From NCBI GenBank assembly GCA_029263395.1, contig JAJCXO010000229.1:57276-121275 (forward strand): a stretch of 64,000 nt of DNA. The letters are read 5' to 3'. The notes under the pieces are model-generated. The model worked only from the letters and a program-made list of their open reading frames with translations. It searched no databases and had not been told where the DNA came from. Numbering within the stretch: the stretch's first letter is position 1; each line of letters opens with the position of its first letter. Shown here piece after piece: positions 8,016 to 16,856 of this stretch. A program made the translations under genes and the position numbers. This stretch comes from Acidobacteriota bacterium (GTDB taxonomy: Bacteria; Acidobacteriota; Thermoanaerobaculia; Multivoradales; J023).

Positions 8016-8243
8016 CTCGGACCTCCTTTGCGTTTGTCCACCCATCATTAGAGCAAGGGCTGTGCCAGACGCGGCCAAGCGCTATTTGAGCGGTTTCGGG
8101 GCTGATCTGCTGGGTTCCAGGGCCAAAGTGTCCCCCACAGAGGACAATCGACTAGCGAAAACCTGAGTCCGTTGGGTTTTGGCCCTGTTTCGAGCGATTC
8201 TGCCCTGCCGCGAGAGACGCCACGGCCTGCTAGGATCGCCGCC

Positions 8244-8906
8244 ATGACGCCCGCCCGTTATGCGCGCCTGCGCACGATTCTCGATCACCGACAGCCCGAC
8301 CTGACGGTGTTGATGGACGATCTGCGCAAGCCCCACAACGTGTCGGCGGTGATCCGAACGTGTGATGCGGTCGGCGTCTTCGAGGTCCATGGGGTCACCC
8401 CTACCGAATCGTTCAAGGCGCGCCGATCGAGTGCCGGCGGTACTGGGCGTTACGTCCCGATTCGCCTGCATGCCTCCACCAAAGAGGCGGTGGGCGCCTT
8501 ACGGAGCCAGGGTTTCCGCATCCTCGCCGCACATTTGACCCCCAACGCCCGCGACTTCCGTGCCGTCGACTACACCTTGCCGACGGCGATTTTGCTCGGC
8601 ACCGAAAAAGATGGTGTCAGCGCCGAGGCCGAATCGCTGGTTGATGGCTCAGTGATCATTCCCGTGCTCGGTGCCGTGCCGTCACTCAATGTCTCCGTCG
8701 CTGCGGCGGTGATCCTCTACGAGGCCCAGCGTCAACGCGAGGCTGCTGGCCTCTATGACATGCCGCGCCTCGACGACGCCACCTGCCAGCGGCTGCTGTT
8801 CGAGTGGGGCTACAAACGCCTGGCCGACTACTGCCGGCGCAAGCAGGTGCCCTACCCACGCATCGGGGCCGAAGGTGAGATCCTGGATCCGATCCCTCGA
8901 AGCTAG
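8244..8906 (+). CDS. trmH: tRNA (guanosine(18)-2'-O)-methyltransferase TrmH
   Basis: SPOUT-class methyltransferase that adds a 2'-O-methyl group to G18 in the tRNA D-loop, using S-adenosylmethionine. The protein is 220 residues from the ATG at 8244, where the family's MTPxRxxRLRxxLDxRQPDLTVLM start begins. Motif 1 is KPHNVSAVIRTCDAVG (catalytic Arg), motif 2 ILLGTEKDGVSAEA and motif 3 IPVLGAVPSLNVSVAAAVILYEAQRQR, the knotted SAM site. The C-terminal FEWGYKRLADYCRRK matches the TrmH extension. The frame extends to 8172, but the homologous N-terminus fixes the start. Confidence 0.95.
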   Translation: MTPARYARLRTILDHRQPDLTVLMDDLRKPHNVSAVIRTCDAVGVFEVHGVTPTESFKARRSSAGGTGRYVPIRLHASTKEAVGALRSQGFRILAAHLTPNARDFRAVDYTLPTAILLGTEKDGVSAEAESLVDGSVIIPVLGAVPSLNVSVAAAVILYEAQRQREAAGLYDMPRLDDATCQRLLFEWGYKRLADYCRRKQVPYPRIGAEGEILDPIPRS

Positions 8907-9024
8907 AGGCAAATCGAGTTCTAGAGTTGCAGCTACAGGGACTGCGTGGCAGCAACAGGGCCTGTTACACTCACTGGCGTTCTCACCAGACAAACCCACA
9001 ATCGCTGCACATCCGAGGTGTGAG

Positions 9025-10287
9025 ATGCCCCTGATTAGAACCCTTGTTCAGAACACTGCCGGTCCCCTGGCACTCGGTCTCGCCATTGTCTGTAGCAGCC
9101 CGAGCCCCGTCTCGGCAGGCACCATCGACCTCACCGAACTCGCGCTGGTGGAGGTGATCCCCGGACTCAGCGATTTGGTAGCCGTCACTCACGCCGGTGA
9201 CGAACGATTGTTCTTGACCGACAAGGCAGGCATCGTGCGAATCTACGACGGTGCGCAGGTACTACCGACGCCGTTTCTCGATATCAGTGCACTCACCAGC
9301 TTCAGCCTGGAACAGGGCCTGCTGAGCATCGCTTTCCATCCGGACTACGCTACCAACGGCTTCTTCTACGTCTACTACTCAGACAACGCGACCGATCCGG
9401 TGATCGCACGTTACGAGGTGATGGATGGCAATCCGAATCAGGCCGATCCGAGCAGCGGCGTGACTCTTATGAACATCCCCCACTTCGGCGGGCATTATGG
9501 CGGCCAGCTGCAATTTGGCCCCGATGGCTATCTCTACTTCGCCATCGGTGACGGCGGCCAGCAGGAAGATCCCGCCTGTCGCGCCCAGAATCTATCGTTG
9601 CTGCAAGGCAAGATGATGCGTATCGACGTCAACCAGAACGTCGACACGCCGCCTTACCACGGCATTCCGATCGACAACCCCTTCTTCGGCCCCGGTGATC
9701 CGCCAGACGAAGTGTGGGCGGTCGGCTTCCGCAACCCCTGGCGCTTTTCGTTCGATCGCTTGACCGGCGATCTCTTCATCTCCGATGTTGGCCAATTCCA
9801 ACGGGAAGAAGTCAGCTTCCAGCCCGCCGCCAGCACCGGTGGCGAGAACTATGGCTGGAAGGTGATGGAAGGGACCTTCTGTTTCGATCCCGATCCACTC
9901 GACCCCGACTGCCCCGCCGGCACCCAATCCTGTTCCGACCCGGGTTACACGCCCCCGATCATCGAATACGACCACAGCGGTGGCGAGTGCTCGATCACCG
10001 GCGGCTACGTCTACCGTGGTACCCGCATCTCGGGTTTGCAGGGCTATTACGTCTACGGCGATTGGTGCAGCGGCAGGCTATGGGCAGCAAGCCAGGATGT
10101 AGGGGTGTGGACCAGTGAGCTGCTGCAGATCTCTCTGTCCGCGATCACCACCTTCGGCGAAGACGTGGACGGCGAAATTTACCTCGCCACCAGCTCCACC
10201 CTCTACCGACTCGAAGGGCCGGGCCCAATCTTCGCCGACGACTTCGAGTCCGGCGACTTGTCGGGTTGGTCGAGCAGCTCGCGGTAA
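9025..10287 (+). CDS. Secreted PQQ-dependent sugar dehydrogenase-like protein
   Basis: Protein of 420 residues resembling soluble glucose/sorbosone dehydrogenases, six-bladed propellers that bind PQQ and oxidise aldose sugars in the periplasm or outside. The ATG at 9025 opens a signal peptide (LALGLAIVCSSPSPVSAG); the longer frame upstream overlaps trmH and is not used. Family motifs: EQGLLSIAFHPDY, HFGGHYGGQLQFGPDGYLYF and AIGDGG, GFRNPWRFSFDRLTGDLFI, SDVGQ, NYGW, and GGYVYRG with GYYVYGDWCSGRLW. The protein ends PIFADDFESGDLSGWS, the same tail type as the protein at 5098-6405. PQQ binding is inferred from family, and the true substrate is unknown. Confidence 0.88.
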   Translation: MPLIRTLVQNTAGPLALGLAIVCSSPSPVSAGTIDLTELALVEVIPGLSDLVAVTHAGDERLFLTDKAGIVRIYDGAQVLPTPFLDISALTSFSLEQGLLSIAFHPDYATNGFFYVYYSDNATDPVIARYEVMDGNPNQADPSSGVTLMNIPHFGGHYGGQLQFGPDGYLYFAIGDGGQQEDPACRAQNLSLLQGKMMRIDVNQNVDTPPYHGIPIDNPFFGPGDPPDEVWAVGFRNPWRFSFDRLTGDLFISDVGQFQREEVSFQPAASTGGENYGWKVMEGTFCFDPDPLDPDCPAGTQSCSDPGYTPPIIEYDHSGGECSITGGYVYRGTRISGLQGYYVYGDWCSGRLWAASQDVGVWTSELLQISLSAITTFGEDVDGEIYLATSSTLYRLEGPGPIFADDFESGDLSGWSSSSR

Positions 10288-10324
10288 GCCTCGCGAGGAG
10301 CGACTACCGCCAGTGGTCGAGAAC

Positions 10325-10531
10325 CGTCATGCCGCGCGTCATCCTCTCGTCATACGGAGCGTCAACTAAACGTCAACTGCGCTAAATACCCGCTGTAATG
10401 CCGGGTAGGTACCTTATGTCTATTAGCGGTGGCCGACCCGGCTGCCCATCGAGCTGCTAACTGCCAACAGGCTCGACTGACGACGTCACCCAAATTGACG
10501 TTGCCCGACAGACGTCAACTAACCGACGTCA
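10325..10531. promoter_or_regulatory. Cluster of ten CGTCA/TGACG pentamers
   Basis: Between the dehydrogenase and the Cys-rich protein gene, CGTCA occurs at 10325, 10337, 10348, 10360, 10371, 10484, 10513 and 10527, and TGACG at 10478 and 10496. The first five are spaced 12, 11, 12 and 11 bases apart, close to one helical turn. About 0.4 occurrences are expected in this length by chance. The array looks like a phased set of half-sites for a regulator that binds one DNA face, upstream of the gene at 10616. A short perfect hairpin (CCTCCA-TAG-TGGAGG, 10547-10561) follows. No known regulator is assigned. Confidence 0.45.
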
Positions 10532-10615
10532 AACGGAGGCCCAGAACCTCCATAGTGGAGGGTTGCGCCCCCCTGGTCGGGCTCTTTGGAACGTATTTAT
10601 CGTTGAGGAGCTGCC

Positions 10616-11458
10616 ATGAAAACACTACATTTGCCTGTATCCGCCCGTCGCCCAGCAACAATCCTACTGATGGCTCTGAGCCTGTTGATCCTGGGACCAG
10701 CACTCGCCGAGGCGGGGGGGGTGACCAAAGTCAAAGTCTGCCACATTCCGCCAGGCAATCCCGCCAACTGGCACACCATCACTGTCGGTGAGCCTGCGGT
10801 GCCGGCTCACTTGGCGCACGGCGACCTGCTAGGCTCGTGCTTCGCCAACTGCGACGTGCTCTGCGACGACGGTGACGCTTGTTCGATCGATGCCTGTGAT
10901 CCGGACACCGAGCAGTGTTTGGTCGACCATCCCGCAGTCGACTGTGACGACAGTCTGTACTGTACGCTCGATAGCTGCGACAGCGTCGCTGGTGGCTGCG
11001 TCTATCAACCGCGTGACTGTTCGGACGGCGACCTCTGCACCATCGACGCGTGTAATGATTTGCTCGATACCTGCGAGAGCGTCGACAAAGACTGTGGCCT
11101 CGATGGGGTGTGCGACTCGGGCACCGGCATCTGCGTCGATCCGTGTGCGGACGTGATGTGTGCTCCCCTCGACCAATGCCATGTCGCCGGTATCTGCACT
11201 GACGGTTACTGCGATGATCCGATCGCCTTGGACGGCACGCCATGCGACGACGGCGATAGCGCAACGTCCGGTGATGCCTGTAACGCCGGCGTGTGCACCG
11301 GCACCACAACCCCAACCGACCCTTGTAATCCCAATCCCTGCCAGAACGGCGGCACCTGTGACTTGGTACCGAGCGAATTCGGTGACCAACCCGTCTGCAC
11401 TTGCGATTTCCCGTATACCGGTACCTACTGCGAAAGGCTCTCGGGCGGCGGGCGATAG
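10616..11458 (+). CDS. Secreted cysteine-rich protein with EGF-like C-terminus
   Basis: Secreted protein of 280 residues. The ATG at 10616 has GAGGAG nine bases upstream. A signal peptide covers residues 1-32 (ATILLMALSLLILGPALAEA). A short conserved module follows, VCHIPPGNPANWHTITVG with AHLAHGDLLGSC, which is common at the start of secreted proteins. Residues 80-205 hold Cys- and Asp-rich repeats (DGDACSIDACDP, DSLYCTLDSCD, DGDLCTIDACND) that look like disulfide-bonded calcium-binding loops. The end, CNPNPCQNGGTCDL to CTCDFPYTGTYCE, is a six-cysteine EGF-like domain. An adhesion or matrix role is likely but unproven. A strong terminator follows. Confidence 0.82.
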   Translation: MKTLHLPVSARRPATILLMALSLLILGPALAEAGGVTKVKVCHIPPGNPANWHTITVGEPAVPAHLAHGDLLGSCFANCDVLCDDGDACSIDACDPDTEQCLVDHPAVDCDDSLYCTLDSCDSVAGGCVYQPRDCSDGDLCTIDACNDLLDTCESVDKDCGLDGVCDSGTGICVDPCADVMCAPLDQCHVAGICTDGYCDDPIALDGTPCDDGDSATSGDACNAGVCTGTTTPTDPCNPNPCQNGGTCDLVPSEFGDQPVCTCDFPYTGTYCERLSGGGR

Positions 11459-11496
11459 CTCTCGTTCTCAGCAGACATAGACTTCGGTCGAGCTTC

Positions 11497-11532
11497 GGGC
11501 TCTCACTCAGCGATTGAGTGAGAGCCCGTTTT
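11497..11532 (+). terminator. Rho-independent terminator
   Basis: A perfect 13-bp stem (GGGCTCTCACTCA, 11497-11509, with its complement 11515-11527), a five-base loop and then GTTTT. It lies 39 bases after the stop of the Cys-rich protein gene and insulates the tetR transcript downstream. Confidence 0.9.
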
Positions 11533-11608
11533 GGTATGAGCGCAAGCCTGGTCTCACGGCTGTCTGGACGCAGAGCTATCTGGACACAGGGCGGGCTGGA
11601 CGCAGGGC

Positions 11609-11650
11609 TTGACAGTCATCTCGAGCAACATACATACTAGTTGGTATGTA
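11609..11650 (+). promoter_or_regulatory. tetR promoter with overlapping TetR operator
   Basis: TTGACA at 11609-11614 is a perfect -35. A -10-like element (TACATA at 11631, or CATACT at 11633) follows at 16 or 18 bases. The -10 sits inside a perfect inverted repeat, TACATAC-TAGTTG-GTATGTA (11631-11650). The same palindrome recurs at 12374-12393 in front of the RND gene, which strongly suggests both are binding sites of the TetR encoded between them. Binding here would block the promoter (autorepression). Confidence 0.75.
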
Positions 11651-11678
11651 GTCGTCACCGAGTGACCGAAGGATCGAC

Positions 11679-12329
11679 ATGACCACCCGACGCAATCCCG
11701 ACAAAACCCGTGAAGACCTGCTGCAGGCAGGTTTCGAAGAAATCCACCACAGTGGCTTCCGAGCCGCTGATGTGCCCAAGATTCTCGCGGCAGCAGGGGT
11801 CACCAAAGGTGCGCTGTACCATCACTTTGGCAGCAAGAAGGGCCTGGGTTTTGCAGTGATCGACGAAGTCGTCCGTGAGATGGTGCTCGACGAGTGGATT
11901 CGACCGCTAAGCCAAAAGAATCCGATCGATGCCTTGATATCAACCCTCACCGAAGGCCTCGAGAACAGTGACGAGCTCGCAGCCTGTGGTTGCCCGCTCA
12001 ACAATCTCGCCCAAGAATTGTCGTCGGTTGATGACGAGTTCCGCCAGCGGATCAGTAGCATCTACAAACTCTGGCGACAGGGATTGGCCAAACATCTGGC
12101 TCGTGGACAACGCGAAGGTACCGTTCGCCCGGAAATCGACCCTGAGGACACCGCCGCCTTTCTGGTCGCATCCTGCGAGGGCTCGATGGGTCTCGCCAAG
12201 GGATCCCAGGACGGCAATCTGCTCGAGACCTGCGTCCGCGGCATTGTCCAATATCTCGAGACTCTGCGCCCCGGCGCGACGCTCGCATCGGTTGCCGAGC
12301 TGTCGCGGTCGGCAGCGGCCCAAGCCTGA
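11679..12329 (+). CDS. TetR/AcrR-family repressor of the RND efflux operon
   Basis: One-component repressor of 216 residues. The N-terminal HTH domain is typical: TREDLLQAGFEEIHHSGF, then DVPKILAAAGVTKGALYHHFGSKKGL (residues about 30-55). The remaining helical part is the ligand-binding and dimerisation domain, with a conserved CGCPLNNLAQELSSVDDEF segment seen in AcrR-like relatives. The ATG at 11679 has AAGGA eight bases upstream. Its own promoter and the region in front of the downstream RND gene carry the same palindrome, so it probably represses both until it binds a lipid-like or toxic substrate of the pump. Confidence 0.92.
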   Translation: MTTRRNPDKTREDLLQAGFEEIHHSGFRAADVPKILAAAGVTKGALYHHFGSKKGLGFAVIDEVVREMVLDEWIRPLSQKNPIDALISTLTEGLENSDELAACGCPLNNLAQELSSVDDEFRQRISSIYKLWRQGLAKHLARGQREGTVRPEIDPEDTAAFLVASCEGSMGLAKGSQDGNLLETCVRGIVQYLETLRPGATLASVAELSRSAAAQA

Positions 12330-12373
12330 ATAACAACGATGCGAACCGCGCATCCGTAGCACCTCTATCTCTC

Positions 12374-12393
12374 AACATACCTACCAGTATGTA
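12374..12393 (+). promoter_or_regulatory. Second TetR operator, upstream of the RND operon
   Basis: AACATAC-CTACCA-GTATGTA matches the tetR operator at 11631-11650 in 13 of 14 half-site bases and in spacer length (six), while the spacers differ. It lies 39 bases before the start of the RND gene. The conserved arms with a divergent spacer are what a dimeric repressor site should look like. Confidence 0.75.
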
Positions 12394-12431
12394 TCCAGAC
12401 TGTATTTGTCCCAGACCAGGAGATCTGATTG

Positions 12432-14819
12432 ATGGCCAAGAGCTCTTCATTCGATAAGGCTGCCAGCACGTATGGACGCTGGGTGATTCGTTGGCGGTGG
12501 CCGATCATGGCGGTCGTGCTTTTGCTCGGCACGTGGGCCGCCAGCGGTGCTAGTCGGTTGGGATTCGCCAGCGACTACCGGGTGTTCTTCAGCGAAGACA
12601 ATCCGCAGCTGGCGGCCTTCGACACGGTGCAGAATATCTACACCAAGAACGACAACATCCTATTTGTGCTGGCACCGGCAGAAGGGCGCATCTTCGAAGC
12701 CAAAACTCTCGCCGTGATCGAGAAGCTGACCGAGGACGCCTGGCAGATCCCCTTTGCTATTCGAGTCGATTCGGTGACCAATTACCAGTATTCGTATGCT
12801 GAAGAGGACGACTTGATCGTCGAAGATCTGGTGACTGGTGCCGCCAACTTGGGAGCGGGCGAGCTGGCGCGTGTTCAGAATGCCGCGCTGCGGGAACCGG
12901 CGCTGATCAACCGACTGATCTCGCCGCTCGCTGATGTCACCGGCGTCAGCGTGATCCTGCAGGTGCCCGGCAAGGATCCGGCCGAGGTCCGCGAACCGGT
13001 AGCTTATGCCCGGCAGTTGGCGTCACAGATCGAGGCCGATCATCCTGAAATCGAAGTGCATCTTTCAGGCTTGGTGATGCTCAACAATGCCTTCTTCGAA
13101 TCAGCGATGAACGATATGACAACGTTGATTCCACTGATGTATCTGGTGCTGCTGACGGTGATGGCGCTGTTGCTGCGCTCGGTTGCCGGCACCTTCGCTA
13201 CCGTCCTGGTGATCGGCTTCTCTGCCGCCACGGCGATGGGACTAGCCGGTTGGTGGGGCGTATTGCTGACACCCATTTCAGCCCTGGCACCCACCATGAT
13301 TCTCACCTTGGCAATCGCCGATAGCGTCCACATCTTGGTACCAGCGTTGCAGGCCATGCGCCGCGGCACGGCAAAACACGACGCCCTGGTGGAATCGTTG
13401 CGGGTCAACTTGACGCCGGTCACCCTCACCACCATCACAACAGCGATCGGCTTCCTCAGCATGAACGCCAGTGACGTGCCACCGCTCAATCATCTCGGCA
13501 ACATCACCGCGGTCGGCGTAGTGGCGGCGTTTGTATTCTCAGTGCTGTTCTTACCGGCGCTGATGGCGGTGCTGCCGGTCAAAGTGCGAGTCACACAGTC
13601 ATCATCTAGTCCCTCGGGAGCGGTCCCTGGCTTCGACCATCTTGGGCAATGGGTGGTCCAGCATCACCGCCGTTTGTTGTGGGGTATGACCGCAGTAGTA
13701 GTCCTACTGACGAGCTTCATCCCGATGAGCGAACTCAACGATCAATTTGTCCAATACTTCGACAAATCGACGGCTTTCCGTGAGGACACGGATTTCATGA
13801 CCGAGCACCTGACTGGGGTTTATCAGATCGAGTTTTCGCTCAGTGCGGGCGAGAGCGGTGGTATCAGTAACCCTGCCTACCTCGCCAAACTGGAAGAGTT
13901 CGAGACCTGGTTCCGGCAGCAAGACGAAACTGTCCATGTTTCGAATATTGCCGAGACGCTGCGTCGTCTGAATAAGAACATGCACGGTGACGACCCAGCC
14001 TATGATCGCCTACCGGAGAACCGTGAGCTGGCGGCACAATATCTGCTGCTGTACGAGATGTCCTTGCCCTACGGCTTGGATCTCAACAATCAACTCAATG
14101 TCGACAAGAGCGCTACCCGCTTCGTGGTCACGCTGCGGGACTTGACCTCGGTCGAGCTACGCGACATCGCAGCCCGTGCCGAGTCTTGGTTGCAGACCAA
14201 CGCGCCGGCACACATGGTCTCGTACGCTGTCAGCCCTGGAGTGATGTTCGCCCACATCTCGGACCGCAACATCCAGAGCATGATCCGCAGCACAACCTTC
14301 GCTTTCTTGCTGATTTCCGCCATCCTGGCGGTTGCTCTCCGCAGCTGGCGTCTCGGTCTGTTGAGCCTGATCCCCAATATGGTGCCGGCGGCGATGGCTT
14401 TCGGGGCTTGGGGTTTCATGGTGGGTCGAGTGGGCTTCGCGGTGTCGGTGGTGGTCGCGATGACGCTGGGCATCGTGGTAGACGACACCGTCCACTTCCT
14501 GACCAAGTACCTGCGAGCTCGTCGCGAGAGGAACTTGGATGCCAGCCAAGCGGTTCGTTACGCCTTCAACTCGGCAGGCACCGCCTTGGTGGTGACTTCG
14601 CTGGTGCTGGTTGCTGGTTTTGTGGTGCTGGCACAGTCGACATTCCTTCAAAACGCCCAGATGGGCAGCTTGTCAGCGGTCACCATCGCCTTTGCGCTGA
14701 TCGCCGATTTTCTCCTGCTGCCAGCACTTCTCATCCGCTTCGATCGGTCGCCAGTTGCCAGCGACCCCGCAGTTGACGAACCGCCGGTTGGCAAGCGGGC
14801 GTTCGCCCCGACCCACTGA
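12432..14819 (+). CDS. RND/MMPL-family efflux permease (HAE3-like)
   Basis: Inner-membrane transporter of 795 residues, likely proton-driven. Two homologous halves each have one helix, a large periplasmic loop and five more helices. First half: helix near 23-42, loop to about 220, helices 225-375 with LSALAPTMILTLAIADSVHIL. Second half: helix near 413-432, loop to about 610, helices 615-765 with SVVVAMTLGIVVDDTVHFLTKYL. The charged TMS4 motifs (ADSVHIL, DDTVHFL) fit the hydrophobe/amphiphile family. The ATG at 12432 has AGGAG nine bases upstream. The next genes encode a LolA-like protein and an outer-membrane barrel, so the substrate is probably a lipid or lipoprotein-like molecule (inference). 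Confidence 0.92.
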   Translation: MAKSSSFDKAASTYGRWVIRWRWPIMAVVLLLGTWAASGASRLGFASDYRVFFSEDNPQLAAFDTVQNIYTKNDNILFVLAPAEGRIFEAKTLAVIEKLTEDAWQIPFAIRVDSVTNYQYSYAEEDDLIVEDLVTGAANLGAGELARVQNAALREPALINRLISPLADVTGVSVILQVPGKDPAEVREPVAYARQLASQIEADHPEIEVHLSGLVMLNNAFFESAMNDMTTLIPLMYLVLLTVMALLLRSVAGTFATVLVIGFSAATAMGLAGWWGVLLTPISALAPTMILTLAIADSVHILVPALQAMRRGTAKHDALVESLRVNLTPVTLTTITTAIGFLSMNASDVPPLNHLGNITAVGVVAAFVFSVLFLPALMAVLPVKVRVTQSSSSPSGAVPGFDHLGQWVVQHHRRLLWGMTAVVVLLTSFIPMSELNDQFVQYFDKSTAFREDTDFMTEHLTGVYQIEFSLSAGESGGISNPAYLAKLEEFETWFRQQDETVHVSNIAETLRRLNKNMHGDDPAYDRLPENRELAAQYLLLYEMSLPYGLDLNNQLNVDKSATRFVVTLRDLTSVELRDIAARAESWLQTNAPAHMVSYAVSPGVMFAHISDRNIQSMIRSTTFAFLLISAILAVALRSWRLGLLSLIPNMVPAAMAFGAWGFMVGRVGFAVSVVVAMTLGIVVDDTVHFLTKYLRARRERNLDASQAVRYAFNSAGTALVVTSLVLVAGFVVLAQSTFLQNAQMGSLSAVTIAFALIADFLLLPALLIRFDRSPVASDPAVDEPPVGKRAFAPTH

Positions 14820-14835
14820 ATACGAAAGGACCCTC

Positions 14836-15642
14836 ATGAACCTCCAAACCCCAACCTCGTTATTGAGCCGAATGATCCTGACAACCCTTGTCGTCGCCTT
14901 CACTTGGTCGGCGGCAGCCGCGACTCCCGAAGATCGCGGCCTCGAAATCGCCGTCGAAGCCGACCGCAGAGATACCGGGTTTGCCGACTTCAAGGCAGAG
15001 TTGTACATGATCTTGCGAAACCGCCATGGCGAGGAAAGCCAGCGCGAAATGCGCAACCGCACGCTCGAACAAACCGACGATGGCGACAAGAGCCTGGTGA
15101 TCTTCGATCAGCCGGCTGACGTCAAAGGCACCGCGTTTTTGACCTTCAGTCGCAAACAAGGCAACGATGACCAATGGCTATATCTCCCGGCCCTGAAGCG
15201 TGTCAAGCGGATTTCCGCCAACAACAAGTCCGGTCCCTTCATGGGTAGCGAGTTCGCCTACGAGGACATCTCCTCCCAGGAAGTTGAGGAGTACACCTAC
15301 AAATATTTACGCGATGAGACGCTCGATAACCGACAGAGTTTTGTCGTCGAGCGGTATCCGGTCGATCCCAAGTCCGGTTATACCCGACAAGTAGTATGGA
15401 TCGATCAAGACGAATACCGAGCCTGGAAGATCGACTACTACGACCGCAAAGACGCACTGCTCAAGACCCTCACCTTCCACGACTATCAGCAGTACCTCGG
15501 CCGTTATTGGCGTCCAGATCGCATGTCGATGATCAATCACCAGACCGGCAAATCGACCGATCTTCTGTGGTCGGATTACACCTTCGGTAACGGCTTTGGT
15601 GATCGCGAATTCGACCGCGCCAGCCTGGCCCGGGCACGATAG
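14836..15642 (+). CDS. LolA-like outer-membrane lipoprotein-sorting protein
   Basis: Periplasmic protein of 268 residues with the LolA-like fold that follows many RND/MMPL genes. The ATG at 14836, 16 bases after the pump's stop and behind AAAGGA, is preferred to the longer overlapping frame. A signal peptide ends near TWSAAAA (residue 29). Family features: QTDDGDKSLVIFDQPADVKGTAFLTFSRKQGN, DDQWLYLPALKRVKRI and SFMGSEF-like GPFMGSEFAYEDI. It probably carries a hydrophobic substrate across the periplasm from the pump. The gene is in an operon with the pump and barrel genes. Confidence 0.87.
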   Translation: MNLQTPTSLLSRMILTTLVVAFTWSAAAATPEDRGLEIAVEADRRDTGFADFKAELYMILRNRHGEESQREMRNRTLEQTDDGDKSLVIFDQPADVKGTAFLTFSRKQGNDDQWLYLPALKRVKRISANNKSGPFMGSEFAYEDISSQEVEEYTYKYLRDETLDNRQSFVVERYPVDPKSGYTRQVVWIDQDEYRAWKIDYYDRKDALLKTLTFHDYQQYLGRYWRPDRMSMINHQTGKSTDLLWSDYTFGNGFGDREFDRASLARAR

Positions 15643-15653
15643 CGGCAGGCGCC

Positions 15654-16856
15654 ATGATTCGTCCACTGCGGCTTGCGGGCCGAGCCGTATTACTCCTTTT
15701 GATCATCACGTCGATTTTTCCGGTGGCGGCTTGTGCCGGAGAGTGGTCCGGCTTCGTCGCTCTAGAGTCGCGCTTCTTTTTATCTTCGGCAGCCTACGAG
15801 AACCAGGGAAACAACGATCTCTCCCTGGCGTTTGAGCCCGAGTTCTACCACGAGTGGAACGAAGGTCGAGACAGCTTCACCTTCACGCCCTATCTGCGCT
15901 TCGACAGCCGTGACTCGGAACGCACTCACCTCGACTTGCGCGAGCTCAGCTGGCAAAGGGTCCGGGGTGACTGGGAGCTTCGAATCGGGTGGAGCAAGGT
16001 TTTCTGGGGAGTCACCGAATCCCAACATTTAGTCGACATCGTCAATCAAACCGACTTGGTCGAAAATTTCGATGGTGAGGATAAGCTCGGTCAGCAGATG
16101 ATCCGGGTGGCCTGGTTTCAACCCTGGGGTACGCTCGAATTCTTCTCACTACCCGGATTCCGCGAACGTACCTTCCCAGGTCGCGACGGCCGCCTGCGTC
16201 CGAGCCTGGCTGTCGACACCGAGGAAGCCCAATACGAATCTGCTGCTGAGGACGGCCACATCGACCTTGCCTTGCGCTGGTCCCACGTCCTGGGCCCGGT
16301 CGATGTTGGGGTGTCCTACTTCAAGGGCACCGGGCGCGAACCCTTGCTCCGTGTTTCCACTACATCGGCCGGCCCCAAGCTCATCCCCTTCTACGAACAG
16401 ATCGATCAATTTGGGCTCGATCTACAAGCGACCGTCGGCGGGTGGTTGTGGAAGCTCGAGACGATCCAACGGCAAGGCCTAGTCGACGACTTCACCGCCA
16501 TCACCGGCGGTTTCGAATACACCTTCACCCTCCACACCGGTTACGACGTCGGTGTCCTGGTCGAATACCTATGGGACGAGCGCGGTAGCGACTCCCCCAC
16601 CCCCTTTGAGGAGGATGTTTTCGTCGGCTCGAGATGGGCCTTGAACGATACCCAGTCAACCGAGATCCTGGCTGGCGCCATCTTCGACGTGGAGTCGGAT
16701 GCCGCCTTCATGCTCGTCGAAGCCAGTCGACGCCTCGGCGCATCCTGGAAGCTGGAGCTCGAGTGGCGCGGTTTCAGTGGCATACCGCCCATGGACCCTG
16801 CCGCCGCGATCCGCTCGGACGACCATCTGTCAGTTAAGATCGCCCGCTACTTCTAG
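15654..16856 (+). CDS. Outer-membrane beta-barrel protein of the RND operon
   Basis: Exported protein of 400 residues, starting 11 bases after the LolA-like gene. A signal peptide is clear (AVLLLLIITSIFPVAACA). The mature sequence alternates short amphipathic strands rich in Trp, Tyr and Phe (FTPYLRFDSRDSERTHLDLREL, WELRIGWSKVFWG) and ends in KIARYF, the C-terminal aromatic signature read by the BAM complex. It resembles DUF1302-type proteins encoded beside RND and LolA-like proteins. It probably acts as an outer-membrane receptor or channel for the substrate of the pump; no direct evidence is visible. Confidence 0.75.
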   Translation: MIRPLRLAGRAVLLLLIITSIFPVAACAGEWSGFVALESRFFLSSAAYENQGNNDLSLAFEPEFYHEWNEGRDSFTFTPYLRFDSRDSERTHLDLRELSWQRVRGDWELRIGWSKVFWGVTESQHLVDIVNQTDLVENFDGEDKLGQQMIRVAWFQPWGTLEFFSLPGFRERTFPGRDGRLRPSLAVDTEEAQYESAAEDGHIDLALRWSHVLGPVDVGVSYFKGTGREPLLRVSTTSAGPKLIPFYEQIDQFGLDLQATVGGWLWKLETIQRQGLVDDFTAITGGFEYTFTLHTGYDVGVLVEYLWDERGSDSPTPFEEDVFVGSRWALNDTQSTEILAGAIFDVESDAAFMLVEASRRLGASWKLELEWRGFSGIPPMDPAAAIRSDDHLSVKIARYF

